From NCBI RefSeq assembly GCF_022775115.1, contig NZ_JALFLA010000011.1, positions 43,284 through 107,283 on the forward strand: a stretch of DNA of 64,000 nucleotides, in the 5' to 3' direction. This stretch comes from Agathobaculum sp. Its GTDB lineage: Bacteria; Bacillota; Clostridia; Oscillospirales; Butyricicoccaceae. Shown piece by piece: positions 26,809 to 35,064 of this stretch. Each line of letters starts with the position of its first letter. Position 1 is the first letter of the stretch. The position numbers and the translations under genes were made by a program. The notes beneath the pieces were generated by a model. The model made no database searches and was not told the DNA's origin. It saw only the letters and a list, made by a program, of their open reading frames with translations.

Positions 26809-27756
26809 TCAGCGCACCTTAAGCCTCTTTCTTGAAACGATGATATACACGCCGATAGCTGCCAGTACAACAGCCACCATGCCCAAAAAGACCAGACTGT
26901 TCAAATCAAAATAAATCAGGATGGAAAACTCATAGCTGCTCACATTGCCGGCCTTATCCATAAGCACAATCTGGTAATCGCCGATTTCGGTCAGCTCGCT
27001 CCGGTAGGCGACCTGCTGCCCGTTGCATGTAATGCCGATGCTCACGCCCTCTTCCAGATCTGCGATGGACACCGGGCCTCTGGCCCGGCCGTTCTCTACG
27101 GCCTCCAGCGCCAGCGTAGGCGGCGTGTGGTCAATGACCACGTCAAGCTGGTAGTCCAGGCCGCTGGGAACACAGCGGTAGTCGACCACATAATGCCCCT
27201 CCTCCGCCATGCTGATATAGCCGCGCTCATAGCCGATCTGCTCATCATCCCGTGTCACACTGGTGATAACAAAGCTGCGGGGCATGATATAACCTGTCAG
27301 CTGTCCGGTAATCTCCCCCACGATGGCGAAGGCGATCAGCTGGGTCGTCTGCCCATTGGCATCCGTTTCGACGATATAGTCGCCTATTTCCTCGATACTG
27401 CTCAGATTGGGCTCCTCGACTACCGTGCCGTTGCGGTACAGCTTGACCTCCACACCGGGATCCGGCACGACCTGCACGGCCTGCTGCACCACCATGCCCT
27501 CCGCAACGGTGCACAGCACGCTGCCCCCGCCGGGCACCTCATACACAAAGCCTTGCTGCGTCCGGTTAAAATACACCCCGTCGGAGAGCTGTACTTGATT
27601 GCCGACAGCCTCTGCCTGCGTCGACCGCATCGGGCTGCCGGTCTCCGAGTCGATCGGGCCTGTGTAGCCAAATTCGATTGCAGCGGCCGGCGCGCACAGC
27701 GCCCCCAGCAGCCATACGGCCGCTATCAGGGGTGAAAAGACCTCTTTGCGTCTCAT
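26809..27756 (-). CDS. Secreted beta-domain protein with C-terminal membrane anchor
   Basis: The start MRRKEVFSPLIAAV at ATG 27756 has GTGAGG six bases upstream; a GTG at 27768 overlaps the coupling-protein gene's stop. A signal peptide ends near CAPAAAIEF. The middle is all-beta with an Ig-like end (VIDHTPPTLALEAVENG and DKAGNVSSYEFS, typical of bacterial Ig-like repeats). A hydrophobic helix (about 285-308) and a basic tail (SRKRLKVR) anchor it with the bulk outside. It lies between the VirD4-like and TrbL-like genes and is probably a surface part of the apparatus. Confidence 0.82.
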   Translation of the reverse strand: MRRKEVFSPLIAAVWLLGALCAPAAAIEFGYTGPIDSETGSPMRSTQAEAVGNQVQLSDGVYFNRTQQGFVYEVPGGGSVLCTVAEGMVVQQAVQVVPDPGVEVKLYRNGTVVEEPNLSSIEEIGDYIVETDANGQTTQLIAFAIVGEITGQLTGYIMPRSFVITSVTRDDEQIGYERGYISMAEEGHYVVDYRCVPSGLDYQLDVVIDHTPPTLALEAVENGRARGPVSIADLEEGVSIGITCNGQQVAYRSELTEIGDYQIVLMDKAGNVSSYEFSILIYFDLNSLVFLGMVAVVLAAIGVYIIVSRKRLKVR

Positions 27757-27764
27757 GCGGTTCC

Positions 27765-29792
27765 TCACTCTCTCTCACCCAGCACGGTGTCATTGCGCCG
27801 GCCCAAGTCGTAATACACGCTATCCGCCCGGAACACATGATTGCGCAGATCGTCCATATCCATCTGCCCCATTTGATAGAACGGGCAGCGGTAGCTGGGG
27901 GTATACTTGGTCATCAGCGGATAGTTGCCAAAGGTCACGATGATGGCGTTGCCGGTGGATTCCTTGTTGTTGAGCTTTTGCAGCTCGCTGGGGTAGATCA
28001 GCGGCCGCGTCTGGGTTTGGCTAGAAACGTTCACATCCCCCTCCTTGCTGCCAAGGGATGAGGAAGTGCTGGTCGTTCTGACGGTCATGTTGCCGCACAG
28101 CTCGGAAAACTCCTTACAGGTGCCGATATCGTTCGAGCCGATGAACATCTTCATGCCGCAGTTGGACTTGACGATATCCGCCACCTGCTCGCCGTAAACG
28201 TTATTAAGCTGGGAATAGCTCTGCACCACCATGTTGAACCAGATCTTACGCGAGCGGCCGACGGTGATCATCTTGTCAAACTTCTCGATCTTGGGCATAT
28301 TGCCGAACTCGTCCAGAATAAAGTACACGTTCCGGGGCAGGGACAGATCGTCTCGCGCCGAGGCCACCTTGATCAGCGCCTTGTACATACAAAGGATGAA
28401 CACGGCGGCAAGGCCGTGGCGGGTGTCCTTTTCATCCGGTATTTTCATAAACAGCGCCGTGGGTTTTTCCGCGAACTGCGCCGCATTGATATCGGTCGCC
28501 GAGGTCAGGCCGCACAGGCCGCGGTCGTTGAACATATTGAGCTTGTCAAACGCGATGGACATATAGCTCGACATGGTCTGGTCGGCGGCGGAAAGCACCT
28601 GCTTGCTCAGCGTCACCGCTTGAGACAGGGGATTGCGCCCCTCAAAATACTCCTTCAGATCCTTGAACTCATTTTCGCTGTTGGTCAGCGCCTTGTTCAG
28701 ATTGAAGAAGTTGAATTTATCCTTGGTCATGCCAAGGCGCGGGTCCTCGCTGTCCTCCAGCATGGCAAGGCAGGTCGCCATGATGATCGAGCGCGCACCC
28801 TTTTCCCACAGGGGGTCTTTTTCGTTTTCAATCGGGCAGATGACCGAAATCAGGTCGTTGAGGTCTTCATACATCTCGTCGTATATCTTCTGTCTGGCCA
28901 CAGTGATATCGTCCTGACAGTGCGTAGGGTCGGCATAGGCCTTTCCGTTCCACTCGACCCAGATCTCACCGGGCGCTGCCGAGCCGTCAGGCTGCTTCAG
29001 CCCAGGATAAGCCGCCATATCGTCCCGGTGGGCGCAGATACCGTCGCCCATGTGGGCATACTCCTGATACATATCCCAGATGCTGTCCAGCGGATTCCAC
29101 CGGCTGGACGAGTATGTATCGCGCAGGTCAAGCAGCAGCACGTCGTAGCCCCGCTCCTTCAGAAAGCGGGAGTGCAGCGAGAACAGCTCGCCCTTGGGGT
29201 CGGTCATGATCATGCTCGAGCCGCAGTTGGTCGCACCCAGCAGCTGGATCATAGGGTTGATGAAGGTGGTCGTCTTACCCGAGCCGGTGGCGCCGATAAT
29301 CAGCGAATGTGCGCCGCCGAGGAAATTGACCTCCAGCTCGCCCTTTTTGTCCAGCACGGCGCGCACAGGCACGCCGTCCTGCTTGATCTCCTGCAAGTGG
29401 TCGTAGGTCGTGCCGGGGAAGTACTTATCGCGCTCCTTATCGGTCAAAAAGCGGCCGTTTTCCAAGGCGCTGTCGCCAACGACGCTCCTGTCTCCACCGC
29501 CGCCCAGCAGCCCCTTGCCGGCGCCCCCGCCGTTAAACACGGCCGGCCACAGCCACAGCATACCCCAGAACAGCCCTATCAGGCCCCAGCCCAGCAGCCA
29601 TGTGCCCGGGCGCAGCAGCAGGGACGGCTCAAACTGAAAACCATCGCCCACGATCATGCGCGGAATGTTGCGCAAAAACTGACGCACCAGATAGCCGAGC
29701 AGACCGCCGCCAAACACCACCAGCACGATGCCCAGCAGCAGCATTCCCGGCTTGACGCTGTTCAGCTTATCTTTGATATGTTGCAAAATCAT
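27765..29792 (-). CDS. VirD4/TraG-type coupling ATPase
   Basis: Coupling proteins recruit substrates to type IV secretion channels. The 675-residue protein has two N-terminal membrane helices (about 17-36 and 62-85). Walker A is GATGSGKTTTF (about residue 167) and a Walker B region LDEFGNMP lies near 490, followed by conserved segments such as VQSYSQLNNVYG. It matches the CD1115-like VirD4 of clostridial conjugative elements in layout. In those elements a relaxase gene is normally close by; none is seen here, so the substrate may be protein. TGA overlaps the alternative start of the next gene. Confidence 0.92.
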   Translation of the reverse strand: MILQHIKDKLNSVKPGMLLLGIVLVVFGGGLLGYLVRQFLRNIPRMIVGDGFQFEPSLLLRPGTWLLGWGLIGLFWGMLWLWPAVFNGGGAGKGLLGGGGDRSVVGDSALENGRFLTDKERDKYFPGTTYDHLQEIKQDGVPVRAVLDKKGELEVNFLGGAHSLIIGATGSGKTTTFINPMIQLLGATNCGSSMIMTDPKGELFSLHSRFLKERGYDVLLLDLRDTYSSSRWNPLDSIWDMYQEYAHMGDGICAHRDDMAAYPGLKQPDGSAAPGEIWVEWNGKAYADPTHCQDDITVARQKIYDEMYEDLNDLISVICPIENEKDPLWEKGARSIIMATCLAMLEDSEDPRLGMTKDKFNFFNLNKALTNSENEFKDLKEYFEGRNPLSQAVTLSKQVLSAADQTMSSYMSIAFDKLNMFNDRGLCGLTSATDINAAQFAEKPTALFMKIPDEKDTRHGLAAVFILCMYKALIKVASARDDLSLPRNVYFILDEFGNMPKIEKFDKMITVGRSRKIWFNMVVQSYSQLNNVYGEQVADIVKSNCGMKMFIGSNDIGTCKEFSELCGNMTVRTTSTSSSLGSKEGDVNVSSQTQTRPLIYPSELQKLNNKESTGNAIIVTFGNYPLMTKYTPSYRCPFYQMGQMDMDDLRNHVFRADSVYYDLGRRNDTVLGERE

Positions 29793-29843
29793 GCTTTACA
29801 CTCCGTCCCGTTTGCGTTTGCGCGCATGGCGGTCGGCCGCGCC

Positions 29844-31316
29844 TTATCCACGCGGCCAAGCTGCCGGCCATTCCTTAATGATCAGATATTTCTGCGCATA
29901 GGTTTCAACATACGGCCGAAAAATGGTCGTGCCATTGCCGGCGTATGCCACCTGATTGCTTGTCGCACGCGCCCAGCCGCCCATATAGACCTTGCCGCGG
30001 TTATACAGCAGCGTATCCTCGCCCCAGTGCATGGTATACAGCTTGCCCAAAACGATATCCAACGTGGGCAGATATGTGAATACACCATCATAGCTCGCTA
30101 CACTGGTCAGCTTATTCTGCGAAAAGGTGTTCAGGTTGCCGTCCTCCCGCCACCACAGCTTATAGCCGAACATGACCGCACCGGTCTCCCGGTTGTCCAG
30201 CGCCGCGCCCGACTCGAGATATGCGTTATTTTGCAGCACTATCGTGCCGAAATTGGTGCAGGTCGCGCCGTTTCTCAGCACAAAGCCGTTGCCGTAGGTC
30301 GCATCATAGCTGCACCACCCCGGCGCGATGCGCGCCCCGCTCAGCAGGATAAGGTCGCCGCCGTCGCAGCATATCACGCCGCCTGACCCGCCTTCCAAAC
30401 GGAAGGTCTCGATGCTCGCGTCCTTTTGCAGTAGCACGTCGCCCTGATTATAGATGTAGCCGTTGTTATACAGCGTGCCCTGTATGCTCAGCACGCCGCC
30501 CGGCTCGACCGTGATGCCCGCGTTCGGCTCGACATAAACATAGCCGTCGATGTTTTGCACCTGCCCGCTCTTGACAGTGATAGGGTGGGTAATGGCCGAC
30601 CAAGTCTCCTGCCGTCCCACATACATGACCATCTCACTCATACTCCAGCTGGACGATGTGTAGCATCTGAGCTGTCCCTTATTTATGTTCATCTGGGTAT
30701 CGCTCGCACGGGGGACGTTGACAAAGCATTTGATCCTGCTTTGGCTGACATCTACACCTTTTGATACACCGCTGTCCGGGGTGAACATTGTCCACTTGCT
30801 GCGTGAGACTGCATCCTCTATGAAACCGTCATTATTGCCAAACAGACCGCGTGGGGCGCTCGATGCATGCAGATAGTATTGCTTGGCTGAAGCGTTGCCC
30901 TCGTCCACCCCGGCATACTGCATCCACATGTTGGAGACAGGCTTAACGGTGCGAAAGCTCTTCTCTCCGTACAGCACGCCCTGCGGCAGCTCGACGCCGC
31001 GCAGCTTAAAATTATCTGCCGCGCCGTTTCTGCTCGAGCCGTCGACCATATACCGCGTGTCATTCTCCTCAAAGAGGAACATCACCCGATAATTATAGCT
31101 TTGACCCAAGTGATCCTTGGGCGTATCGGTCGGCAGGTCGGCCTGACTGTCCACCCGCGTCCAGTTCCACAAGGCAATCGTGTTATCAATACCGGCCATG
31201 GGCGTTGCTGCGGCAGCAGATACAGCCGCCAGCGGCATACACAGCACCCCGGCCAGCAGCAGGGCAAAAACCCGTCGCAGCGCCCGTCTGGTGGGATAAT
31301 TCATTTCTGTTCTCAT
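29844..31316 (-). CDS. Secreted protein with beta-helix-like repeats
   Basis: The 490-residue product starts MRTEMNYPTRRALRR at ATG 31316, behind AGGAGGAG. A signal peptide ends near AAVSAAAATP. The central part (about 220-380) has short repeats such as GGVLSIQGTLYNNGYIYNQG with regular Gly and aliphatic spacing, typical of right-handed beta-helix surface proteins. There is no visible wall anchor. It is encoded between the VirD4-like and pilin-side genes, so it may be an adhesin or channel-tip component. The family is not recognised. Confidence 0.8.
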   Translation of the reverse strand: MRTEMNYPTRRALRRVFALLLAGVLCMPLAAVSAAAATPMAGIDNTIALWNWTRVDSQADLPTDTPKDHLGQSYNYRVMFLFEENDTRYMVDGSSRNGAADNFKLRGVELPQGVLYGEKSFRTVKPVSNMWMQYAGVDEGNASAKQYYLHASSAPRGLFGNNDGFIEDAVSRSKWTMFTPDSGVSKGVDVSQSRIKCFVNVPRASDTQMNINKGQLRCYTSSSWSMSEMVMYVGRQETWSAITHPITVKSGQVQNIDGYVYVEPNAGITVEPGGVLSIQGTLYNNGYIYNQGDVLLQKDASIETFRLEGGSGGVICCDGGDLILLSGARIAPGWCSYDATYGNGFVLRNGATCTNFGTIVLQNNAYLESGAALDNRETGAVMFGYKLWWREDGNLNTFSQNKLTSVASYDGVFTYLPTLDIVLGKLYTMHWGEDTLLYNRGKVYMGGWARATSNQVAYAGNGTTIFRPYVETYAQKYLIIKEWPAAWPRG

Positions 31317-31386
31317 GGCTTCTCCTCCTGCTGCCGGCCGGCAGCGCCAGTTGTGATTCTCATTTCCAAATTCCAAAGCCGGCGAG

Positions 31387-31818
31387 CTATCGTGCAGGCC
31401 CTCTCTTTTCGCGCGTCTCGCAGTCGGGCTGACGGGCTGGGGCGGGCTGTGCCGTCTCCGCCATTCTGCGCAGCAGCGCGCCGCTGCGCAGGGCGTGCAG
31501 CACGTCATGCGCGGTGCCGCCAAGCTGCCGTTGGAACCGCGGCTCTGCCGCAAGCTGCTGCGCCAGAGCGGGCAGGGGCGGCCCGTCCGGCAGGCGCTTT
31601 TCCAGCGCCAGCTGCCCCAGCGCGCTGATGGCTGCCAGCCGGCAGATACCCTCTTTGGACAGGGACGCACCCTGCCGCGCGAGCTGCTCCTCGGACTCAC
31701 GCGCCCACACCACAGCTTCGCAGCAGCGACGGGTCTGCGCGACCAGCTTCGCCGGCGCGACCGGCTCATCCAGCACCACCTGCAGCTGCCGCTGGATCTG
31801 TTTGAAGTTCTCACTCAT
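31387..31818 (-). CDS. Hypothetical cytoplasmic alpha-helical protein
   Basis: The 143-residue product (MSENFKQIQRQLQVVLDE) is Ala/Gln/Leu-rich with amphipathic helices, no signal peptide and no membrane segment. GGAGG lies upstream. The Gln/Arg-rich composition resembles the large unknown proteins of the plus-strand arm. It lies between the pilin-like gene and a secreted protein. It could be a chaperone or adaptor; there is no direct evidence for either role. Confidence 0.72.
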   Translation of the reverse strand: MSENFKQIQRQLQVVLDEPVAPAKLVAQTRRCCEAVVWARESEEQLARQGASLSKEGICRLAAISALGQLALEKRLPDGPPLPALAQQLAAEPRFQRQLGGTAHDVLHALRSGALLRRMAETAQPAPARQPDCETREKRGPAR

Positions 31819-31965
31819 ACCGATTCCTCCAGAAGCACCCGCGGCGTTTGCTAAACGCGGACGGTCGAACAGCAGGGGAAGGAGACAGCTCGGCCCTCAG
31901 CCGCTTTTCCACGCGCATCTCCCTCTTTTCAGTGTTCACAAAAATTGTGTTCTGCCGGGAAAAGC

Positions 31966-32367
31966 TTACTTTGTGCCGGTGGGGATGTCAGTGACTGCAA
32001 CGCCCTGCGTTTTTACCCAGTCGATCATGACGTTCGTGCCTATGCGCAGGGCAACGATCAGCACAAAAATCAACACAAAGCCGATGATGGCGTTCTTCAG
32101 GTGACCCTTGGCCTTCTCGCGCTCCTGCGGCTCCTCGGCCTTGGCGAACTTGACGCCCAGCAGCACGCAGTACAGCGTGCCCACCGCGGCCACCAGACCC
32201 AGCAGCGGGCCGAGAAGCTGGTTGAGCAGGCTGATGATCGGGTTTACGACAGCGTCATAGCCGCTGCCGGCGGCAAAGGCCGGACAAACCATCAGCGCGG
32301 CAGTCAGCATGGCTGTGGCAAGGGTACCGCAAAGCTTTTTCTCGTTAATGTTTTTCAGCGTTTTCAT
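31966..32367 (-). CDS. VirB2/TrbC-like pilin subunit (Maff2-type)
   Basis: The 133-residue product has a signal peptide (cleavage near CPAFA, residue 33). A hydrophobic segment (about 45-70), a short charged loop (KFAKAEEPQEREKAKGH) and a second hydrophobic segment (about 90-112) follow. This size and topology match VirB2/TrbC pilins and the Maff2-like proteins of clostridial conjugative elements. TAGGAGG precedes the ATG. It is the first structural gene of the block, just after the sigma factor gene. Confidence 0.85.
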   Translation of the reverse strand: MKTLKNINEKKLCGTLATAMLTAALMVCPAFAAGSGYDAVVNPIISLLNQLLGPLLGLVAAVGTLYCVLLGVKFAKAEEPQEREKAKGHLKNAIIGFVLIFVLIVALRIGTNVMIDWVKTQGVAVTDIPTGTK

Positions 32368-32479
32368 GGGGTTTTCCTCCTAAGTAAAATAACATGGTAG
32401 TGTTTGGTCTATCGAAGCGGCGCATCCGGCACCGTGCTTCACTTTTCTGCGCAGCCGTTTCATGCCGCTTTCTGATGCC

Positions 32480-32938
32480 TCAGGTCAGGAATTTCCGCAG
32501 CTGCTCCCGCCCCCGCAGGAGCTGCGTTCTCACCGTGCTCTCATTTCTGCCCAGCACCTGCGCGAGTTCCTTGACGGAAAGCTCCTGCAAATAATACAGG
32601 CAAATCACCTCCCGATATTCCGGCCGCATCTGCTCAAGCGCAGTTTTCAAGTCGGCCGCGTTTTCCACCGCATCGAAGCCGCGCTCCTGCGAGGGGATGG
32701 ACTCATCCAGCTCGGCGCTCTTTTTGTGCGCACGGTACAGATTCCGGGAAAAATTGATCGTCACCCGTATCAGCCACGCCTTGCGGTGCTCCTCACTGGC
32801 AAACTCCTGTTTTTTACGGTAGTAGGCCAGAAAAGTATCCGAGAACACATCCTCGGCATCGGCGAGATTTTTGGTATAACGAACCGCGACCTTGTACACC
32901 ATGTCGGCGTAGGTTCGTATCACAAAATCGTCACTCAT
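32480..32938 (-). CDS. ECF-like RNA polymerase sigma factor
   Basis: The 152-residue protein starts MSDDFVIRTYADMVYKV. Region 2 spans about 5-75 (VRYTKNLADAEDVFSDTFLAYY), and region 4 about 95-150 (LSVKELAQVLGRNESTVRTQLLRGREQL). Regions 1 and 3 are missing, as in ECF sigmas. An in-frame GTG seven codons upstream is a possible alternative start. A GTGGGAC-N18-GTATTT element lies just before the ATG, which suggests autoregulation. The gene sits between a lipoprotein gene and the pilin gene, all on the minus strand. No classical zinc anti-sigma gene is adjacent. Confidence 0.92.
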   Translation of the reverse strand: MSDDFVIRTYADMVYKVAVRYTKNLADAEDVFSDTFLAYYRKKQEFASEEHRKAWLIRVTINFSRNLYRAHKKSAELDESIPSQERGFDAVENAADLKTALEQMRPEYREVICLYYLQELSVKELAQVLGRNESTVRTQLLRGREQLRKFLT

Positions 32939-32939
32939 A

Positions 32940-32972
32940 CTAAATACACCGGTGTCCACTCTTTTGTCCCAC
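32940..32972 (-). promoter_or_regulatory. Putative alternative-sigma promoter at the ECF sigma gene
   Basis: GTGGGAC (32966-32972), an 18-base spacer and GTATTTAG (32940-32947) on the minus strand. The -10-like part ends one base before the sigma ATG, so a transcript from it would be nearly leaderless. The same motif lies before three other units of this block. Confidence 0.5.
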
Positions 32973-33044
32973 TTTCTCTAAAAAATTTTCATGGCGCCGC
33001 AAGCCGCTTTGGTGCGCCACGCCGGGGCTGGTCATAGGGTGCGG

Positions 33045-33494
33045 TCACTGCTCCCCAGCCGTCATATCCATTTGGCCGTCAAAGGCGGCCTCGACCACCT
33101 TGCCATCCTTACAGACTGCCCACAGCACGCGGATCTCGCGCAGCTCGTCATCCTTGGCATAGTGCAGCGTCAGCTGCCCCTCCCCGTCGTTCAGCGCGCG
33201 GAAGCTGGCAACAAAGACGCCGTCTGCCGTCTCCTGCGTCAGCAGCTCGAGCGTGTCCGCCGGATCGGCCGCGGCGCTCCATGTAAAGCCGGGCGCCTCA
33301 TCCGGCAGGCGCACGGTCAGCACGCCGCTGCCCTCGTCGATCTCATACCACGTGCCCGCCTGCGCAGCCGCCGGGGATTCGGCAGAAGACGGATCATCCG
33401 TTCCTCTGCTTCCGCCGCAGCCTGTCAGCCATGCCAGCGTGCAGCCCAGCGCCAGCAGCAGAGCGGTTATTTTCCGGACAGTGTTGTTTTTCAT
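33045..33494 (-). CDS. Small lipoprotein with chagasin-like beta domain
   Basis: The 149-residue product has a lipoprotein signal (MKNNTVRKITALLLALGC and beyond, lipobox LTGC), then a short Ser/Ala linker and one all-beta domain. APGFTW, VASFRALNDGEGQLTLHYA and a C-terminal strand pair follow the layout of chagasin/I42-type cysteine-protease inhibitors (G-x-x-W loop, F-x-A-x-x-x-G-x-x-x-L). The homology is inferred from pattern only. The same module occurs twice in the larger lipoprotein at the far end of the block. It lies between the receiver and sigma genes and may sense or restrain something at the surface. Confidence 0.82.
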   Translation of the reverse strand: MKNNTVRKITALLLALGCTLAWLTGCGGSRGTDDPSSAESPAAAQAGTWYEIDEGSGVLTVRLPDEAPGFTWSAAADPADTLELLTQETADGVFVASFRALNDGEGQLTLHYAKDDELREIRVLWAVCKDGKVVEAAFDGQMDMTAGEQ

Positions 33495-33533
33495 CGTAGG
33501 TTTTCCTCATTTCATATATGTTTTATAATTTTC

Positions 33534-33911
33534 TCATGCTTCACTCGCTACGGGATAGCGCAGATTGCACAGCTCCTCGGCCACCTGTTCGCGCGTGACG
33601 GGCTTTGTCAGGTAGCCGCTGGGACGCAGGCGCAGCACCTCGCGCGCGTGCTCCTTTTCCGAGCAGACGGTGACAAAAATGATGTTCGCCTGCGGGAAGC
33701 GCTGCCTGATCTGCTCGGCCAGACGAATGCCGCCGCTGTGATACAGCTCAATCTCGCAAAACAGCACGTCACAGCCCTGCTTTTCCGCAAACGCAAGCGT
33801 TTCCGCCGCCCGCTCGAAGCCATACACCTGCGCGTGCGGCAGGATGCTCCGTATGTCCCGTATCAGTCCCTTCAGCAGAACCGGGTGATCGTCTACGCAT
33901 AGAATTGTCAT
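33534..33911 (-). CDS. Standalone receiver domain with Glu at the phospho-acceptor site
   Basis: The 125-residue product is a single CheY-like receiver with no output domain. The acidic pocket (VDDHP, residues 6-10), the Thr of FVT and the Lys of LTKPV are kept. The acceptor position reads DVLFCEIEL, with Glu53 (codon GAG) aligned to Asp53 of the neighbouring regulator's DVAFLDIKM. It probably cannot be phosphorylated normally and may be locked in an active-like state. It is the first gene after a WalR-box promoter and would head the lipoprotein-sigma-pilin transcript. Confidence 0.9.
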   Translation of the reverse strand: MTILCVDDHPVLLKGLIRDIRSILPHAQVYGFERAAETLAFAEKQGCDVLFCEIELYHSGGIRLAEQIRQRFPQANIIFVTVCSEKEHAREVLRLRPSGYLTKPVTREQVAEELCNLRYPVASEA

Positions 33912-33964
33912 ATATGCTCTCTCTCCAATACAGCAGATGTTTTGCCACTTTGTTGTCCTGTGCT

Positions 33965-33998
33965 ATCATACAGGGCACAGCGTTACAAAGCTGTTACA
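33965..33998 (-). promoter_or_regulatory. WalR box and -10 element upstream of the receiver gene
   Basis: On the minus strand TGTAAC-N5-TGTAAC (33982-33998) matches the published WalR/YycF consensus TGTWAH-N5-TGTWAH exactly. A TATGAT -10-like hexamer (33965-33970) lies 11 bases downstream, so the box covers the -35 region as expected for activation. walR itself is encoded in this window. Of the gene-free stretch 33912-34290, this box and the terminator at 34031 are the only strong features I see; a 9-bp hairpin at 34253-34274 has no T-run. Confidence 0.65.
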
Positions 33999-34030
33999 AA
34001 TTCCCTCTGTTTCCTGAAAAAATGCAGGAC

Positions 34031-34062
34031 AAAAAAACAGCTCCGCCGGGTGGCGAAGCCGT
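34031..34062 (-). terminator. Terminator after the kinase-regulator operon
   Basis: On the minus strand an 11-bp stem (two G-U pairs) with a GGGT/ACCC loop is followed by seven T. It separates the rsbW-kinase-regulator transcript from the WalR-box promoter. Confidence 0.8.
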
Positions 34063-34290
34063 TAGCCTGTTGAAAAGCTGCGTTTCCTGACAAAGACACC
34101 CGCGCGCAAAGCGCCTTGGGCTGACAGCATGGAAAAAGGCGCATAAATGAGCCTTTTCCAAACGCTCACTGTCAAAAAAGTCACGCGCGTGTCGCGCCTT
34201 TCTGCTATTTGAATTCGCGCTGCGGTACGAAGGATTCTCTCCATAAGCGCACGACCCCGCCGCTTGGCGAGGTCGATTCGTCTTCCTTGT

Positions 34291-35064
34291 TCACTTATGC
34301 CAGAGCAAGCCGCAGGTCTCCTCCGCCCAACTGTATTGGGACATATATTCCCCATGAAACGCGGGCTTACCGGTTTTCAGGTGGCTGTAATAGTCGCAAT
34401 CAATCTTTTCCGGACTGAGCGCATACCGGTATCCGTCCTGGTGCAAGACCTCGCTCGCGCCCACCCGCTCGAGCGTCTGGCGCAGGTCGAGAAACAGCTG
34501 CCGCAAATAGCTCAATCTGCGGGTGTCGTCGCTGCCGTCCTCCCAAAGGCTGGCGCAAATCTGCTGCGACGTTACCCCCGAGCCGTTGCGGTCGACCAGA
34601 AACGCGAGCAGCTCCTTAGTTTTTGAGCGCCGGAAGGAAAGCGCCTGCCCGCAGGCAAACGCCTCAAAGCAGCCGAAGCACTGCACAGTCAGCAGCTTTT
34701 CCGTGTTCTTGGCGCCCTTGATATGGTCGATCTCTCGCTGCACCGCCTCGGCGGTGATCGGCTTCATCAGATAGCCTGAAACATGTATTTGGAATGCTTC
34801 TACCGCGTATTCGGCATAGCCCGTGCAGAAAACGATCTTGCAGCCGGGCGAAAACGCCAAGATCCGCTCGGCCAGCGCCAGCCCGCCCATGCCGCGCATC
34901 TTGATATCCAGAAAGGCCACGTCCACCGGATGCGCAGCCGTCCACTCGAGCGCGGCGGTGCAGGAAGTAAACTCCGCGACCGATTCGATATCCGGCGAGG
35001 CGGCGACCGCCTCGGTCAGCGCTGCCAGCATAGCCCACTCGTCATCCACCGTGATCGCTTTCAT
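34291..35064 (-). CDS. Response regulator, receiver plus SARP-like winged helix
   Basis: The 257-residue product starts MKAITVDDEW. Its start overlaps the kinase stop by four bases, with GGTGGAGGG upstream. The receiver (about 1-120) has Asp53 in DVAFLDIKM and Lys in LMKPI. The second half (about 130-257) shows an OmpR/SARP-like winged helix (LSFRRSKTKELLAFLVDRNG and later YLRQLFLDLRQTL). A LytTR output is more usual with this kinase type, so the SARP-like domain is notable. It is coupled to the LytS-like kinase. Confidence 0.9.
   Translation of the reverse strand: MKAITVDDEWAMLAALTEAVAASPDIESVAEFTSCTAALEWTAAHPVDVAFLDIKMRGMGGLALAERILAFSPGCKIVFCTGYAEYAVEAFQIHVSGYLMKPITAEAVQREIDHIKGAKNTEKLLTVQCFGCFEAFACGQALSFRRSKTKELLAFLVDRNGSGVTSQQICASLWEDGSDDTRRLSYLRQLFLDLRQTLERVGASEVLHQDGYRYALSPEKIDCDYYSHLKTGKPAFHGEYMSQYSWAEETCGLLWHK

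Noticed and set aside
30600..30640. GTGGGAC on the minus strand inside the beta-helix-like gene, and similar copies inside murA and walH
   Set aside because: They are within coding sequence and lack the spaced -10-like part.
31317..31814. N-terminal extension of the beta-helix-like protein to 31814
   Set aside because: It reads the neighbouring 143-aa gene out of frame and would bury the signal peptide; ATG 31316 has a strong ribosome-binding site.
32380..32463. 27-codon minus-strand ORF between the sigma and pilin genes, whose stop overlaps the pilin ribosome-binding site
   Set aside because: The stop position suggests coupling, but it has no ribosome-binding site of its own and a low-complexity basic product; left out as a gene.
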